Under the pieces are notes generated by a model, which was given only the letters and a program-made list of their open reading frames with translations, did no database searches and was not told where the DNA came from. From the NCBI GenBank assembly GCA_947303145.1, contig CAMYXB010000012.1:1-16941 (forward strand): a stretch of 16,941 nucleotides of DNA, read 5' to 3'. Below are positions 1 to 7,684 of this stretch, piece after piece. Every line of letters starts with the position of its first letter. Position 1 is the first letter of the stretch. The stretch is from an uncultured Clostridia bacterium (GTDB lineage: Bacteria; Bacillota; Clostridia; Christensenellales; UBA1242). Position numbers and translations under genes: made by a program.

Positions 1-1533
1 AAGGTCTTGGTTCTAGTATCAGAGAATCAAAACAAAGGAGATAGAACTCCATACGAATACTTTGGCTCAGATGAAGAGAAATGGAATAAATTTGTCGCAC
101 GAGTAGGGCTCCTAAAGAATAAAGAAAAGAAAACATTCCTTCTCAAAAAGAATTTCTCGGAAGATGTGCAAAAAGAATATATCAATAGAAATTTGAATGA
201 CACACAATACATGGCCAGATTTTTGTTTAATTTGTTCAAAGACAATTTGCAACTTAGTCCATCAAAGAAGAAAAAACAGGTGCGTAGTGTGAATGGCGCA
301 GTAACAAGTTATTTGCGTAAGTGCTGGGGTATTAGTAAGGTTAGAGAAGATGGCGACATCCACCATTGTATTGATGCGGCTGTAATCGCTTGCGTCAGTG
401 ATGGCCAAATACAAAAAATAACAGAATTTAATAAATTCAAAGAGATATTCGTCCCTCATAACGAAATGTTTGTAAATAGGTTAACTGGTGAGGTGATTAG
501 CGAAGAGGAAAAGAATGAATTAGAGAAAAATGGTATAGACATGCTGTCCAAAAGATTGCCATTGCCTTATCCTCACTTTGTGAAGGAACTTAAACTTAGG
601 ACTAGGGATAACTACCTTAACAATGACTATTCGCAAGAAGAAAAAATGGATCTAGTGGGATTCGGCTACGAAAGCAATGAAGTCGCTATGGTTAAACCTG
701 TGTTTGTTAGTCGCATGAAGACTGTCAAAAAGACCGGCGCCATTCACGAAGAAACCATGATGAGTTTGAGGGAATATGACGAGACGAAGAAACTAATAAA
801 GACAGTATCTATAGAAAAGTTAAAACTTGGCAATAAACCAGAAATAGTCATGCTCAAAGACGACTCGCATCCAGAAGTGTCCATTGAGGACTATTATAGA
901 CCGCAAGATGATAGACTGTTGTATCTAAAATTGAAAGAGTATTTGATAGAACATGGCTCCATTGCTCCTAATGTCGAATTCCACAAGCCAAAGAGAGATG
1001 GCACAGATGGTCCTGTCGTGAAGAAGGTAAAAAAATATGTCTATACGACCAATTGTGTCAAGACTCCCAATGGTGGTGCCGCCAATGACAAGATGTTTAG
1101 AGTAGATGTGTTTAGAAAGGCCGGGAAGTATTATCTCTGCCCAGTATATATGAGTGATGTCTATGCTCACAAGTTGCCAAACAAGGTTATCGCTATTAAC
1201 AAGCCATGGATAGACATAGATGACACATTTGAATTTCAATTTAGTCTGTATCAAAATGATTTGATTAAGATTAAAAGTAAGAGAGATATTGAACTCAAAA
1301 AGAACTTCAATAATCCCAATTCAAAAAAGATAGATTCTATATTGGCAAAAGAGTTTTTAGTTTATTATAATTCAACGAATATTCATACTGCTGCCATATT
1401 TGTTAAGTCATATGACAGTTGTTATAATGCTGAAGGGCTAGGAGTAAAGAACCTTCTCTCAATTGAAAAATACTATGTAGATATCATGGGCAAAGTTTAT
1501 AAAGCACCAAAAGAAGAAAGGAAACCATTGTAA
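1..1533 (+). CDS. cas9: Cas9 endonuclease, C-terminal half (5' end outside window)
   Basis: RNA-guided DNA endonuclease of type II CRISPR-Cas. The frame is open from base 1, so the gene starts left of the window; about 510 C-terminal residues are present. The first residues (ENQNKGDRTPYEYF) match the end of the Cas9 HNH domain; the catalytic HNH residues are off the edge. The RuvC-III motif HHCIDAAVIA lies at 361-390, with the His pair and Asp (codon 373) that complete the RuvC site. The remaining roughly 380 residues correspond to the wedge and PAM-interacting region and contain no stop. The gene ends in TAATG, where its stop codon shares one base with the cas1 start, so the genes are translationally coupled. 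II-C is favoured over II-A because csn2 is absent and the repeat resembles that of Campylobacter. The activity of the whole protein cannot be judged without its N-terminus. Confidence 0.95.
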   Translation, partial: KVLVLVSENQNKGDRTPYEYFGSDEEKWNKFVARVGLLKNKEKKTFLLKKNFSEDVQKEYINRNLNDTQYMARFLFNLFKDNLQLSPSKKKKQVRSVNGAVTSYLRKCWGISKVREDGDIHHCIDAAVIACVSDGQIQKITEFNKFKEIFVPHNEMFVNRLTGEVISEEEKNELEKNGIDMLSKRLPLPYPHFVKELKLRTRDNYLNNDYSQEEKMDLVGFGYESNEVAMVKPVFVSRMKTVKKTGAIHEETMMSLREYDETKKLIKTVSIEKLKLGNKPEIVMLKDDSHPEVSIEDYYRPQDDRLLYLKLKEYLIEHGSIAPNVEFHKPKRDGTDGPVVKKVKKYVYTTNCVKTPNGGAANDKMFRVDVFRKAGKYYLCPVYMSDVYAHKLPNKVIAINKPWIDIDDTFEFQFSLYQNDLIKIKSKRDIELKKNFNNPNSKKIDSILAKEFLVYYNSTNIHTAAIFVKSYDSCYNAEGLGVKNLLSIEKYYVDIMGKVYKAPKEERKPL

Positions 1534-2426
1534 TGGGATATATTAATGTCTTTATTTCGCAAAATGCTAGATTATACATAAAGAATTCTCAATTGTTCGT
1601 TGAGAATGAACAGAAAAAGGTGGATTATCCGCTAGAAGATGTCAATAGCATAATGGTGGAGAATCTATATACCAACTTATCTACATACACTTTGTCACAA
1701 TTTGCAGAAAAGGGAATTTTACTTTTTGTTTGCGATAGGGCTCATCTTCCATGCGGAGTAGTTTTGCCATTTTGTGAGCATTATCAGACGCTGTCTGTCT
1801 TTGGCGAACAAATGGCGTTATCCAAACCTATAAAGAAGCAACTGTGGCAAGCAGTGGTGAAGAACAAAATAAATAACCAAAATGAAGTCCTTAATATTTG
1901 TGGAGGACAAGACGACCTAAAAAAATACGCAGACTCAGTATTAAGTGGTGACTCCACCAACAATGAGGCAAAAGCGAGTTCCGTTTACTTTAAGAAATTG
2001 TTTGGCCCATACTTTGGACGAAGGAATGAGAACGCAATTAATAGTTGCCTTAACTATGGTTATACAATTGTTCGTGGTTTTGTAGCAAGATCTATCGTCG
2101 TCCATGGTTTACAGCCTTTCCTTGGTATTAATCACTGCAATCAATTCAATAGTTTCAACTTAGCCGATGACCTTATGGAAGTTTTTCGTCCACTCGTTGA
2201 CCTGTATGTGAAGTTGTGCCTCTCGCATTGCAAGGAATTAACCCCTAAGATAAAGATGGAACTCTTCAATCTCATCAATTATGATGTAGAGGTTGATAAC
2301 CAAAGACAGACACTTTCTAATGCTATAGATATCTTGGTGGAGAGTTTTGTCCGTTCTATCAAATCAGGTAAAAATGAATTAAAAACTATCAAAGTATTTG
2401 GATTAAATATGCATAGTTATGAGTAG
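1533..2426 (+). CDS. cas1: Cas1 spacer-integration endonuclease
   Basis: Metal-dependent integrase that, in complex with Cas2, inserts new spacers at the CRISPR leader. It has 297 residues, normal for type II Cas1. The conserved catalytic set is visible: E145 in NNEAKAS, H201 in GINHCNQFN, and the acidic patch D212/D213/E216 in LADDLMEVFRP. The N-terminal beta-domain (residues 1-75) precedes the helical catalytic domain. The ATG overlaps the cas9 stop by one base and the 3' end overlaps cas2 by eight bases, so the three genes form one operon. No frameshift or missing catalytic residue is seen, so adaptation is potentially intact. Confidence 0.96.
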   Translation: MGYINVFISQNARLYIKNSQLFVENEQKKVDYPLEDVNSIMVENLYTNLSTYTLSQFAEKGILLFVCDRAHLPCGVVLPFCEHYQTLSVFGEQMALSKPIKKQLWQAVVKNKINNQNEVLNICGGQDDLKKYADSVLSGDSTNNEAKASSVYFKKLFGPYFGRRNENAINSCLNYGYTIVRGFVARSIVVHGLQPFLGINHCNQFNSFNLADDLMEVFRPLVDLYVKLCLSHCKELTPKIKMELFNLINYDVEVDNQRQTLSNAIDILVESFVRSIKSGKNELKTIKVFGLNMHSYE

Positions 2427-2739
2427 ATATATGAGATTGTTAGTATTTTTTGACTTGCCGGTTAAGAAAAAGAGTGAGCGTCGTAGTGCTACTCAATTTA
2501 GGAATTATCTTATAAAAGATGGTTTTTATATGATGCAATTCAGTGTATATAGCAGGATTTGCAATACTATAGAGTCCGCCCGTATGCACGAGGAGCGAGT
2601 TGCCCTCCATGTCCCAAAGGCGGGCTCAGTCCGCTCCATGATAGTGACAGAGAAGCAATATGGAGCGATGAAGATTCTTTCTGGTGGAATAAAACCCAAA
2701 GAAAAGAAAATAAAAAGCCAGCAAATATCATTTTTTTGA
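2419..2739 (+). CDS. cas2: Cas2 adaptation protein
   Basis: Small ferredoxin-fold partner of Cas1 in spacer acquisition. It has 106 residues, the usual size. The first beta strand carries the Cas2 signature LLVFFDLP with its Asp, followed by the FYMMQFSVYSRIC segment typical of type II Cas2 proteins. The C-terminus is lysine-rich and ends at a TGA stop, which shows that TGA is not reassigned in this organism. It overlaps cas1 by eight bases. No csn2 or cas4 follows; a terminator and then the repeat array come next. Confidence 0.94.
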   Translation: MSRYMRLLVFFDLPVKKKSERRSATQFRNYLIKDGFYMMQFSVYSRICNTIESARMHEERVALHVPKAGSVRSMIVTEKQYGAMKILSGGIKPKEKKIKSQQISFF

Positions 2740-2759
2740 AAAAATGAGAAATAAAAAAA

Positions 2760-2800
2760 GACTTAAAACCCTTTGTTTATAAGGATTTAAGCCTTTTTTC
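2760..2800. terminator. Two-way terminator between cas2 and the CRISPR array
   Basis: An inverted repeat (CTTAAA at 2762-2767 with TTTAAG at 2786-2791, plus inner CCTT 2770-2773 with AAGG 2781-2784) is followed by a T run on the plus strand (2794-2799) and preceded by an A run (2753-2759), which becomes a T run on the minus strand. It can therefore end both the cas9-cas1-cas2 transcript and a minus-strand transcript leaving the array. Confidence 0.7.
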
Positions 2801-2811
2801 TTTAGCAACCT

Positions 2812-3838
2812 ATTATACCATACCAAAATTAAATAGGGAACTAAAACATCTCTTTGATTATACAGACAATAGAGAAAATTATACCATACCAAAATTAAAT
2901 AGGGAACTAAAACTCGTAAGTGCTGTCAGCATTGTAGTAGAAGATTATACCATACCAAAATTAAATAGGGAACTAAAACAGAAATTTTTTGCCCAGCACT
3001 TGCCATGATATTATACCATACCAAAATTAAATAGGGAACTAAAACTAAGTTCTTAAACATATATTTAACTATGTAGATTATACCATACCAAAATTAAATA
3101 GGGAACTAAAACACAAATGACGACACTGTAGCGTGGACTAAAATTATACCATACCAAAATTAAATAGGGAACTAAAACATTCGATTTAAGAATTCATATG
3201 TGTCTATCATTATACCATACCAAAATTAAATAGGGAACTAAAACAATACGAATTGGTCCATGTCAGTGCTTTCAATTATACCATACCAAAATTAAATAGG
3301 GAACTAAAACCATCCACCACTAGGACAACTCATTTGAGGAATTATACCATACCAAAATTAAATAGGGAACTAAAACCGACTTTCAATTTCTGGAAGAGAA
3401 TTCTCAATTATACCATACCAAAATTAAATAGGGAACTAAAACAATAGTTCTTTACAGAATTCAATGTCGGCTATTATACCATACCAAAATTAAATAGGGA
3501 ACTAAAACTTTTCGATTAGTATTTTTTTATTTTCTACTATTATACCATACCAAAATTAAATAGGGAACTAAAACTCTTGTGCTTTCTTGTTGTAATATGA
3601 TTTAATTATACCATACCAAAATTAAATAGGGAACTAAAACAAGTATTCTAGCTTGTTCTTCATATTTGGAATTATACCATACCAAAATTAAATAGGGAAC
3701 TAAAACTTGAAAAATGGCACTAAATCTCCCGCATTGATTATACCATACCAAAATTAAATAGGGAACTAAAACTTGCTTTTGCCTCACCTTACTCTTCCTC
3801 TCATTATACCATACCAAAATTAAATAGGGAACTAAAAC
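2812..3838 (-). CRISPR. CRISPR array, 16 repeats and 15 spacers, type II-C-like
   Basis: Sixteen apparently identical 36-bp repeats start at 2812, 2878, 2944, 3010, 3077, 3143, 3209, 3275, 3341, 3407, 3473, 3539, 3605, 3671, 3737 and 3803. On the plus strand each begins ATTATACCATACC and ends GGGAACTAAAAC. Spacers are 30 bp except the fourth (3046-3076), which is 31 bp. The minus-strand repeat begins GTTTTAGTTCCC, like the Campylobacter jejuni II-C repeat. The minus strand is therefore the likely crRNA strand, giving spacer followed by GUUUUAG repeat. No decayed terminal repeat is visible, so repeat decay does not mark the leader end. I found no anti-repeat (tracrRNA) in the window; it may lie beyond cas9. 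Confidence 0.98.
3803..3811 (-). promoter_or_regulatory. Extended -10 promoter element at the end of each repeat (outermost copy listed)
   Basis: The minus-strand 3' end of each repeat reads TGGTATAAT, a perfect match to the extended -10 consensus TGnTATAAT, and it stops exactly at the spacer boundary. Initiation about seven bases further on would give transcripts with roughly 24 spacer bases, as known for Neisseria meningitidis II-C arrays. The same element occurs at the start coordinate of all 16 repeats. A good -35 box is not evident, which an extended -10 can tolerate. Confidence 0.7.
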
Positions 3839-3872
3839 TGCCCTCATATTTCTGTTAATTCATAAATCAAAC

Positions 3873-3906
3873 TGCCCGTTTTTTAGGACATTGTATGTTG
3901 TATTAT
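3873..3906 (+). promoter_or_regulatory. Regulon promoter/operator site 1
   Basis: Half-sites TGCCC (3873-3877) and GGACA (3886-3890) are separated by the eight bases GTTTTTTA. Ten bases later comes a -10-like TATTAT (3901-3906). A strong GAGGAGGT ribosome site (3915-3922) and the ATG at 3929 follow, so the leader is only about 16 bases. The arrangement recurs at four other starts in this window. The inverted repeat occupies the -35 region, where no standard -35 hexamer is seen. Confidence 0.75.
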
Positions 3907-3928
3907 GGCGATGTGAGGAGGTAAAGAT

Positions 3929-4930
3929 ATGAATATAAACAATTTGAAACTTGACAAGAATGGCATAACATCAATCATTGCAAGGGGATATATAAAAGGA
4001 GGTTTTATTGACGAACTAATTGGTGCGAACAAGGGCAAAAGAATAACCATGTGGCAAAACTGCGATAGATACTATCCATGTGACAGGATATGTCTTAACA
4101 TGGCAACCGACCTAAGGAGGCTTTTGTTGGAGAACCATGATTTTGACATTCTAATTATAGACTGTTTTGTAGAATGGTGCAACACGAGAGAAGTTGTTGA
4201 ATTTCTAAAATATGTTAAGGATTGTTCGCTTACAAAGAACAAAAAGATAGTAATATTCTTTAAGGTCAAATGGGACGACAAAAAATTTGATGACGAGATA
4301 AGACTAGAAGATTTTAAGGTATATAAAGAAATTATTGAAAAGGTGTCAAACGACATATTTTTAATAAATAAAGAAGATACATTTACATGCAAAATACAGG
4401 ATAAGGAAGGTAATACATTGTCTATTTGGGACCATCGAGGCCTATTACTGCGTAGGGTAGAAATGGTTGAAAATGAAAAGAAAACTTACATTTTTTCCCA
4501 CGATTTCCCTAGATTTATTTTGAAAGAGAAATGTTTTTCATCGTCAAATATAGTCTGCATACAAAATACAAATGGATTGTTTTCTAAAGAGGAAATGCAA
4601 GAGTTAAGCCAGTGTTTTTCGGAATTAAACCATGGAGCAATGGCAATTAGTGCAGAAAATCTAATTAACGAACACCTAAGTCTGCCAGAATCTGTTATAA
4701 ATCCAAGCGATATACCGGAGCAGTATGACGAATACAACAAGTTGCTTATCTACAATTTTGAATATCTAAAGGGCAAAGAAAATTCCGCTAAATTTGTCTG
4801 CAACTTAATAGAACGATTTTATCAAAAGAATAAGCCAGTTGCCATTATTTCACAGTGCGATATTAAAGACATTGAATACTGCCAAACATGTTCTTTTTAC
4901 GACAAAATTGACAAGTACATCATAGAGTGA
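3929..4930 (+). CDS. Degenerate DnaB/RecA-fold ATPase-like protein without a P-loop
   Basis: A 333-residue protein of unknown function. Residues about 24-150 can be lined up by eye with the DnaB-like ATPase encoded at 9926. GFIDELIGANKGKRITMWQ replaces the strand leading to Walker A, but the P-loop itself is absent (WQNCDRYYPCDR). A Walker-B-like FDILIID (72-78), a strand KKIVIFFKVKWD (105-116) and a DnaB-like RLEDFK...VSNDIFLINKED (125-150) follow in the right order. The C-terminal half (about 160-333) is unlike anything I recognise and includes several Cys (CQTC near the end). The match is seen by eye only. The start is set by a GAGGAGGT site seven bases upstream. It is the first gene after the CRISPR array and carries the shared operator, so it probably belongs with the block beginning at 8706. 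It may be a catalytically dead partner. Confidence 0.6.
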   Translation: MNINNLKLDKNGITSIIARGYIKGGFIDELIGANKGKRITMWQNCDRYYPCDRICLNMATDLRRLLLENHDFDILIIDCFVEWCNTREVVEFLKYVKDCSLTKNKKIVIFFKVKWDDKKFDDEIRLEDFKVYKEIIEKVSNDIFLINKEDTFTCKIQDKEGNTLSIWDHRGLLLRRVEMVENEKKTYIFSHDFPRFILKEKCFSSSNIVCIQNTNGLFSKEEMQELSQCFSELNHGAMAISAENLINEHLSLPESVINPSDIPEQYDEYNKLLIYNFEYLKGKENSAKFVCNLIERFYQKNKPVAIISQCDIKDIEYCQTCSFYDKIDKYIIE

Positions 4931-4988
4931 AATTTATTTGAGATGTAATCTAAAATATGTTATCATTCAATAACGGAGGAAAAAAATA

Positions 4989-5504
4989 ATGCATAATGTA
5001 GAAAAAGGCAAATATTATAAGCAACTATCAAAAGTATTAAAAGTAGAGGATCTTGGTTTGTTGAAATACTATATAGAGAATTATGAAAAAGACAATAATC
5101 TTGAAAAAGCATATAGTTTGGTTAAAAATAATCCTGCGAACTTGACCATGTTTTTTCTTAAAGAATATGGGGTGTTTAAACTTGAACCATTACATCATTT
5201 TGAGTATGTCCCAGAAAAGTATTTATATGAAATAAAAGATGAAAGTATAGTGATTTATTTGCATCCTGGGATTAAGGAAATAAGAGATAATGCATTTAGA
5301 TATTGTTCAATAAAAAAACTTATCATTTCTAAAGAAATTGAGAAAATAGGTGATAGTGCACTTTGTTTAAACAGTGGCGAGATTGAATACGAAGGGACTA
5401 AACAAGAATTTATTGATAAATTTCTAGGTAAAAGTAAGTGTTTCTTGGGAACATCTGGCCAACAAATTATCTGCAGTGATGGGATATTACAAATAAAACG
5501 ATAA
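4989..5504 (+). CDS. Small protein with a leucine-rich-repeat-like C-terminal half
   Basis: A 171-residue protein. The N-terminal 75 residues are charged and probably helical. From about residue 85 the pattern (IVIYLHPGIKEIRDNAFRYC, then IKKLIIS, then IEKIGDSALC) resembles BspA/LRR_5-type leucine-rich repeats. The tail (IEYEGTKQEFIDKF) is a motif that commonly ends such proteins. There is no signal peptide or membrane segment, unlike surface BspA proteins, so a cytoplasmic binding role is more likely. ACGGAGGA lies just upstream of the ATG. It follows the 3929 gene by 58 bases but has no shared operator of its own. Function unknown. Confidence 0.7.
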   Translation: MHNVEKGKYYKQLSKVLKVEDLGLLKYYIENYEKDNNLEKAYSLVKNNPANLTMFFLKEYGVFKLEPLHHFEYVPEKYLYEIKDESIVIYLHPGIKEIRDNAFRYCSIKKLIISKEIEKIGDSALCLNSGEIEYEGTKQEFIDKFLGKSKCFLGTSGQQIICSDGILQIKR

Positions 5505-5651
5505 CAAATAAAAAATACATAAAAATATCTATATGCGTCTATTAATAAATGGGGATAATTGTCAAAATGTTGAGGCGGGTATACCACTCAAAATTATGGT
5601 CTTGGAATTGTAATAATGTATAAGCGCAATTTCATATTAAATTTGCTTTAC

Positions 5652-5675
5652 TATTATTATTATTATTATTATTAT
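5652..5675 (+). repeat. (TAT)8 trinucleotide repeat upstream of a start codon
   Basis: Eight perfect TAT units end four bases before a candidate -10 (TATAAC, 5680-5685) and 32 bases before the ATG at 5708. The best -35-like hexamer (TTTACT, 5647-5652) would lie 27 bases from that -10, on the far side of the repeat. Changes in unit number would alter the promoter spacing. Confidence 0.75.
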
Positions 5676-5707
5676 CTGATATAACACGAATGTGAAGGAG
5701 AAAAAAT

Positions 5708-6604
5708 ATGGATAAAGATTTAAGTATATCATTAGAGTCAAAAGTAAAAATGTTTATTGAAAATAGCAAAGGCGATTATGGCCGTTATAAATCATGGAAG
5801 CATTGTTATGATTATTTTCAAAATGAAAAGAACAGAAATTTAGTCAATATAGAAATGCTGTCCCTACACTTGTCAATGTATTTGGCGAGTTGGGGTATGT
5901 ATAGGGGCAGTTCATTTTTGCTTCAACATGACTATATGTATAATGAGAATGCGGTGAGAGTTCTGCTAGATGACAAATATAAAGAATTGTGGAATATTAA
6001 TTGGTGGAATTTGACTGACGCAGATAAAGAAAAAATATCTAGGTTAATGTTTGGCACTAAAGAAGGGGAAGGACTTTTTTATGAACTTGAGCACTGCTAT
6101 GAAGACAAATCCGCCGATTCGGCCAGTGATGGAGATAATATAGCGACAGAAACTTTAGTCACTAAAATATTGCTAGGAACAATGGGCTGTGTGCCTGCTT
6201 ATGATAGATTTCTTAAAGATGGAATCGGCTATTTGAAAGAACGCAAAGATGGTAATGGCATTCTAGGTGATTTTAAGAATCTTAACAAGACTTTTAATAA
6301 TGCTCCCTACAAGAAGCTATTGGAAATTATTACTTCACAATCTTTTATAGATATCTGTAAAGATAAATATGGAAAAGACTACCCACCAATGAAAGTGATA
6401 GATATGTTTTTATGGGAAACAGGATTTGAACTTGGCGTCCTAGAATATATCAATAGTGATAGCAAAAAGGATGAAAAAAAATACCCAAAAAGAATAGAAT
6501 ATTATAAAGAATATTTCTCTAAAGAATGCGAAAAAGATAAAATGCAAAAAGAAATATTAGAAATATTAAAAAAAACACCAAATAAATCAAAAGATAATAA
6601 ATAA
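5708..6604 (+). CDS. Conserved-looking hypothetical protein, 298 aa
   Basis: I do not recognise a named family. The protein is soluble, with no signal peptide or membrane segment. The first two-thirds are rich in aromatic residues (SMYLASWGMYRGSSFLLQHDY at about 57-77, then NINWWNLTDADKEKI). A central patch ETLVTKILLGTMGCVPAYDR (about 148-167) looks conserved. The C-terminal 60 residues are highly charged, Lys/Glu-rich and probably coiled coil. It has a good AAGGAG ribosome site. It sits alone between a leader with a TAT microsatellite and an IS200-like element inserted just after its stop codon. The IS has not truncated it. Confidence 0.75.
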   Translation: MDKDLSISLESKVKMFIENSKGDYGRYKSWKHCYDYFQNEKNRNLVNIEMLSLHLSMYLASWGMYRGSSFLLQHDYMYNENAVRVLLDDKYKELWNINWWNLTDADKEKISRLMFGTKEGEGLFYELEHCYEDKSADSASDGDNIATETLVTKILLGTMGCVPAYDRFLKDGIGYLKERKDGNGILGDFKNLNKTFNNAPYKKLLEIITSQSFIDICKDKYGKDYPPMKVIDMFLWETGFELGVLEYINSDSKKDEKKYPKRIEYYKEYFSKECEKDKMQKEILEILKKTPNKSKDNK

Positions 6605-6608
6605 AAAT

Positions 6609-6627
6609 CCACGGGTAAAACCCGTGG
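6609..6627. repeat. IS end hairpin (downstream side of tnpA)
   Basis: A perfect seven-bp stem CCACGGG/CCCGTGG with loop TAAAA lies four bases after the stop codon of the 298-aa gene. It matches the stem at 7255-7273, as expected for the subterminal hairpins that TnpA recognises. Confidence 0.8.
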
Positions 6628-6706
6628 TTTTTCATATAACGGGTAAAACCCTTTATTCTAGCAACGCGTAAACGCGTAGTTCACTTTTTGCGTATCGCGA
6701 ATCGCT

Positions 6707-7162
6707 TTACTTTTTCTTAAATGGGTCTATCGCTTCGGCTATACTCATCTGTTCTACCATTTTGTCGTTCTTATACTGATTCGCGATATACTCTTTAATC
6801 TTCTTTGTATTCTTGCCAACTGTATCTACATAATACCCTGTGCACCAGAATTCTCTATGCCTATATTTTAGAAAGAGATTAGTGAGTTGTTGATAAATTA
6901 AAACTGTGCTTTTTCCTTTGAGATACCCCATAAATCCGCTTACGCTGATTTTTGGTGGTATCTCTAAAAGCATATGCACATGGTCGGGGCATACCTCAGC
7001 CTCTAAAATATTTACATTCTTAAACTCGCACAAACGCCTTAGAATTGCTCCAATTTCCTTGCGTTTCTGACCATAGAATACTTTTCTTCTATATTTAGGA
7101 GCAAAAACTATGTGATATTTGCAATTCCAAGTCGTGTGTGCTAAACTATTTGTGTCATTCAT
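6707..7162 (-). CDS. tnpA: IS200-family Y1 (HUH) transposase TnpA
   Basis: Single-strand DNA transposase, 151 residues, almost exactly the usual length for IS200 TnpA. The HUH motif is HVH at residues 61-63 (in CPDHVHMLLEIP). The catalytic tyrosine is probably Y125 in KIKEYIANQ. The conserved N-terminal YHIVFAPKYRRKVF is present. The start at 7162 (MNDTNS) follows a perfect GGAGGT site; the open frame extends 32 codons further upstream, but that stretch is leader RNA and has no ribosome site. Translation is probably throttled by the hairpin just upstream. All key residues are present, so the enzyme should be functional. Confidence 0.95.
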   Translation of the reverse strand: MNDTNSLAHTTWNCKYHIVFAPKYRRKVFYGQKRKEIGAILRRLCEFKNVNILEAEVCPDHVHMLLEIPPKISVSGFMGYLKGKSTVLIYQQLTNLFLKYRHREFWCTGYYVDTVGKNTKKIKEYIANQYKNDKMVEQMSIAEAIDPFKKK

Positions 7163-7167
7163 ATGGC

Positions 7168-7223
7168 ACCTCCTGATTAAAATTCTTTTGTGTGAACTAC
7201 AAAACAATTTTAACACAGGAGGT
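7168..7223 (-). promoter_or_regulatory. Long hairpin sequestering the tnpA ribosome-binding site
   Basis: In the tnpA mRNA (minus strand) the Shine-Dalgarno stretch CAGGAGGT (7168-7175) is perfectly complementary to ACCTCCTG upstream (7216-7223). The stem continues inward with eight more pairs (7177-7184 with 7206-7213) and six more (7186-7191 with 7199-7204). That makes 22 base pairs broken only by small internal loops. Such repression of translation is known for IS200 in enterobacteria. Confidence 0.85.
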
Positions 7224-7254
7224 ATTTTTATGTATAGGTAAAACCTCTTTTGAA

Positions 7255-7273
7255 CCACGGGACAATCCCGTGG
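7255..7273. repeat. IS end hairpin (upstream side of tnpA)
   Basis: A perfect seven-bp stem CCACGGG/CCCGTGG with loop ACAAT, the mate of the hairpin at 6609-6627. It lies between the tnpA leader and the 3' end of the Fic/Doc gene. Confidence 0.8.
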
Positions 7274-7297
7274 TTTTCTATGACAATAAAAAACAGG

Positions 7298-7684
7298 TTA
7301 TACACCTGTTTTTTTATGTATTAGAATCCATTTGAGCAACTGTTCATAAGGTATTTTGCCACTTGCTAGCGATAGACCTATGTCAACTAGTTCGTCATCT
7401 GTAAAGAATAATTCTACTTTGTTTATTTCAAGGAAGGTTAGCATTACAAGTAAGCCAATTCTTTTGTTGCCATCAATGAAGGCGTGATTTGATACGAGAT
7501 TGAATCCAAGTCTTGCACCTTTTTCTTCTGTAGATGGATACAACTCTATTCCATCAAAACATTGAAACGCACTATTTAACGCAGAATCTAATAGGGTATT
7601 ATCTCTTATGCCACTTGTTCCGCCAGTCATGTCAATGACGAGTTTGTGCAAAGTCATAGTATTGTCTATGTCTATTTTTATCAT
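7298..7684 (-). CDS. doc: Fic/Doc-family toxin (death-on-curing type)
   Basis: A 128-residue protein, the size of phage P1 Doc. The Fic motif HAFIDGNKR spans residues 67-75, with catalytic H67 and the GNKR phosphate-binding loop intact. Doc is known to phosphorylate elongation factor Tu and so block translation; other Fic proteins transfer AMP. An upstream helix DNTLLDSALNSAFQCF matches the Doc family. The ATG overlaps the stop of a tiny upstream ORF (ATGA), the usual coupling of an antitoxin and Fic/Doc toxin. The IS200-like element lies directly downstream and leaves the gene complete. Confidence 0.92.
   Translation of the reverse strand: MIKIDIDNTMTLHKLVIDMTGGTSGIRDNTLLDSALNSAFQCFDGIELYPSTEEKGARLGFNLVSNHAFIDGNKRIGLLVMLTFLEINKVELFFTDDELVDIGLSLASGKIPYEQLLKWILIHKKTGV

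Larger units (their letters stand above)
6605..7280 (-). mobile_element. IS200-like insertion sequence (single tnpA, no tnpB)
   Basis: About 675 bp holding one Y1 transposase gene on the minus strand. There are matching subterminal hairpins near both ends: CCACGGG-TAAAA-CCCGTGG at 6609-6627 and CCACGGG-ACAAT-CCCGTGG at 7255-7273. Further small hairpins near the left end use GGGTAAAACCC (6641-6651) and a paired ACGCGT (6664-6677). IS200/IS605 elements have such hairpins instead of inverted terminal repeats and make no target duplication, so the exact ends cannot be fixed here. The intact gene and ends suggest a recent, possibly active copy. Confidence 0.85.

Noticed and set aside
2740..2811. 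tracrRNA in the gap between cas2 and the array
   Set aside because: The stem there does not pair with the repeat and is explained as a two-way terminator.
3253..3847. Open frames of 64 aa (plus) and 81 aa (minus) inside the CRISPR array
   Set aside because: They are translations of the 36-bp repeat unit and show its periodic peptide; no ribosome site is present.
7163..7258. 32-codon extension of the transposase
   Set aside because: It runs through the leader hairpin, has no ribosome site, and the family starts at the MNDTNS methionine.
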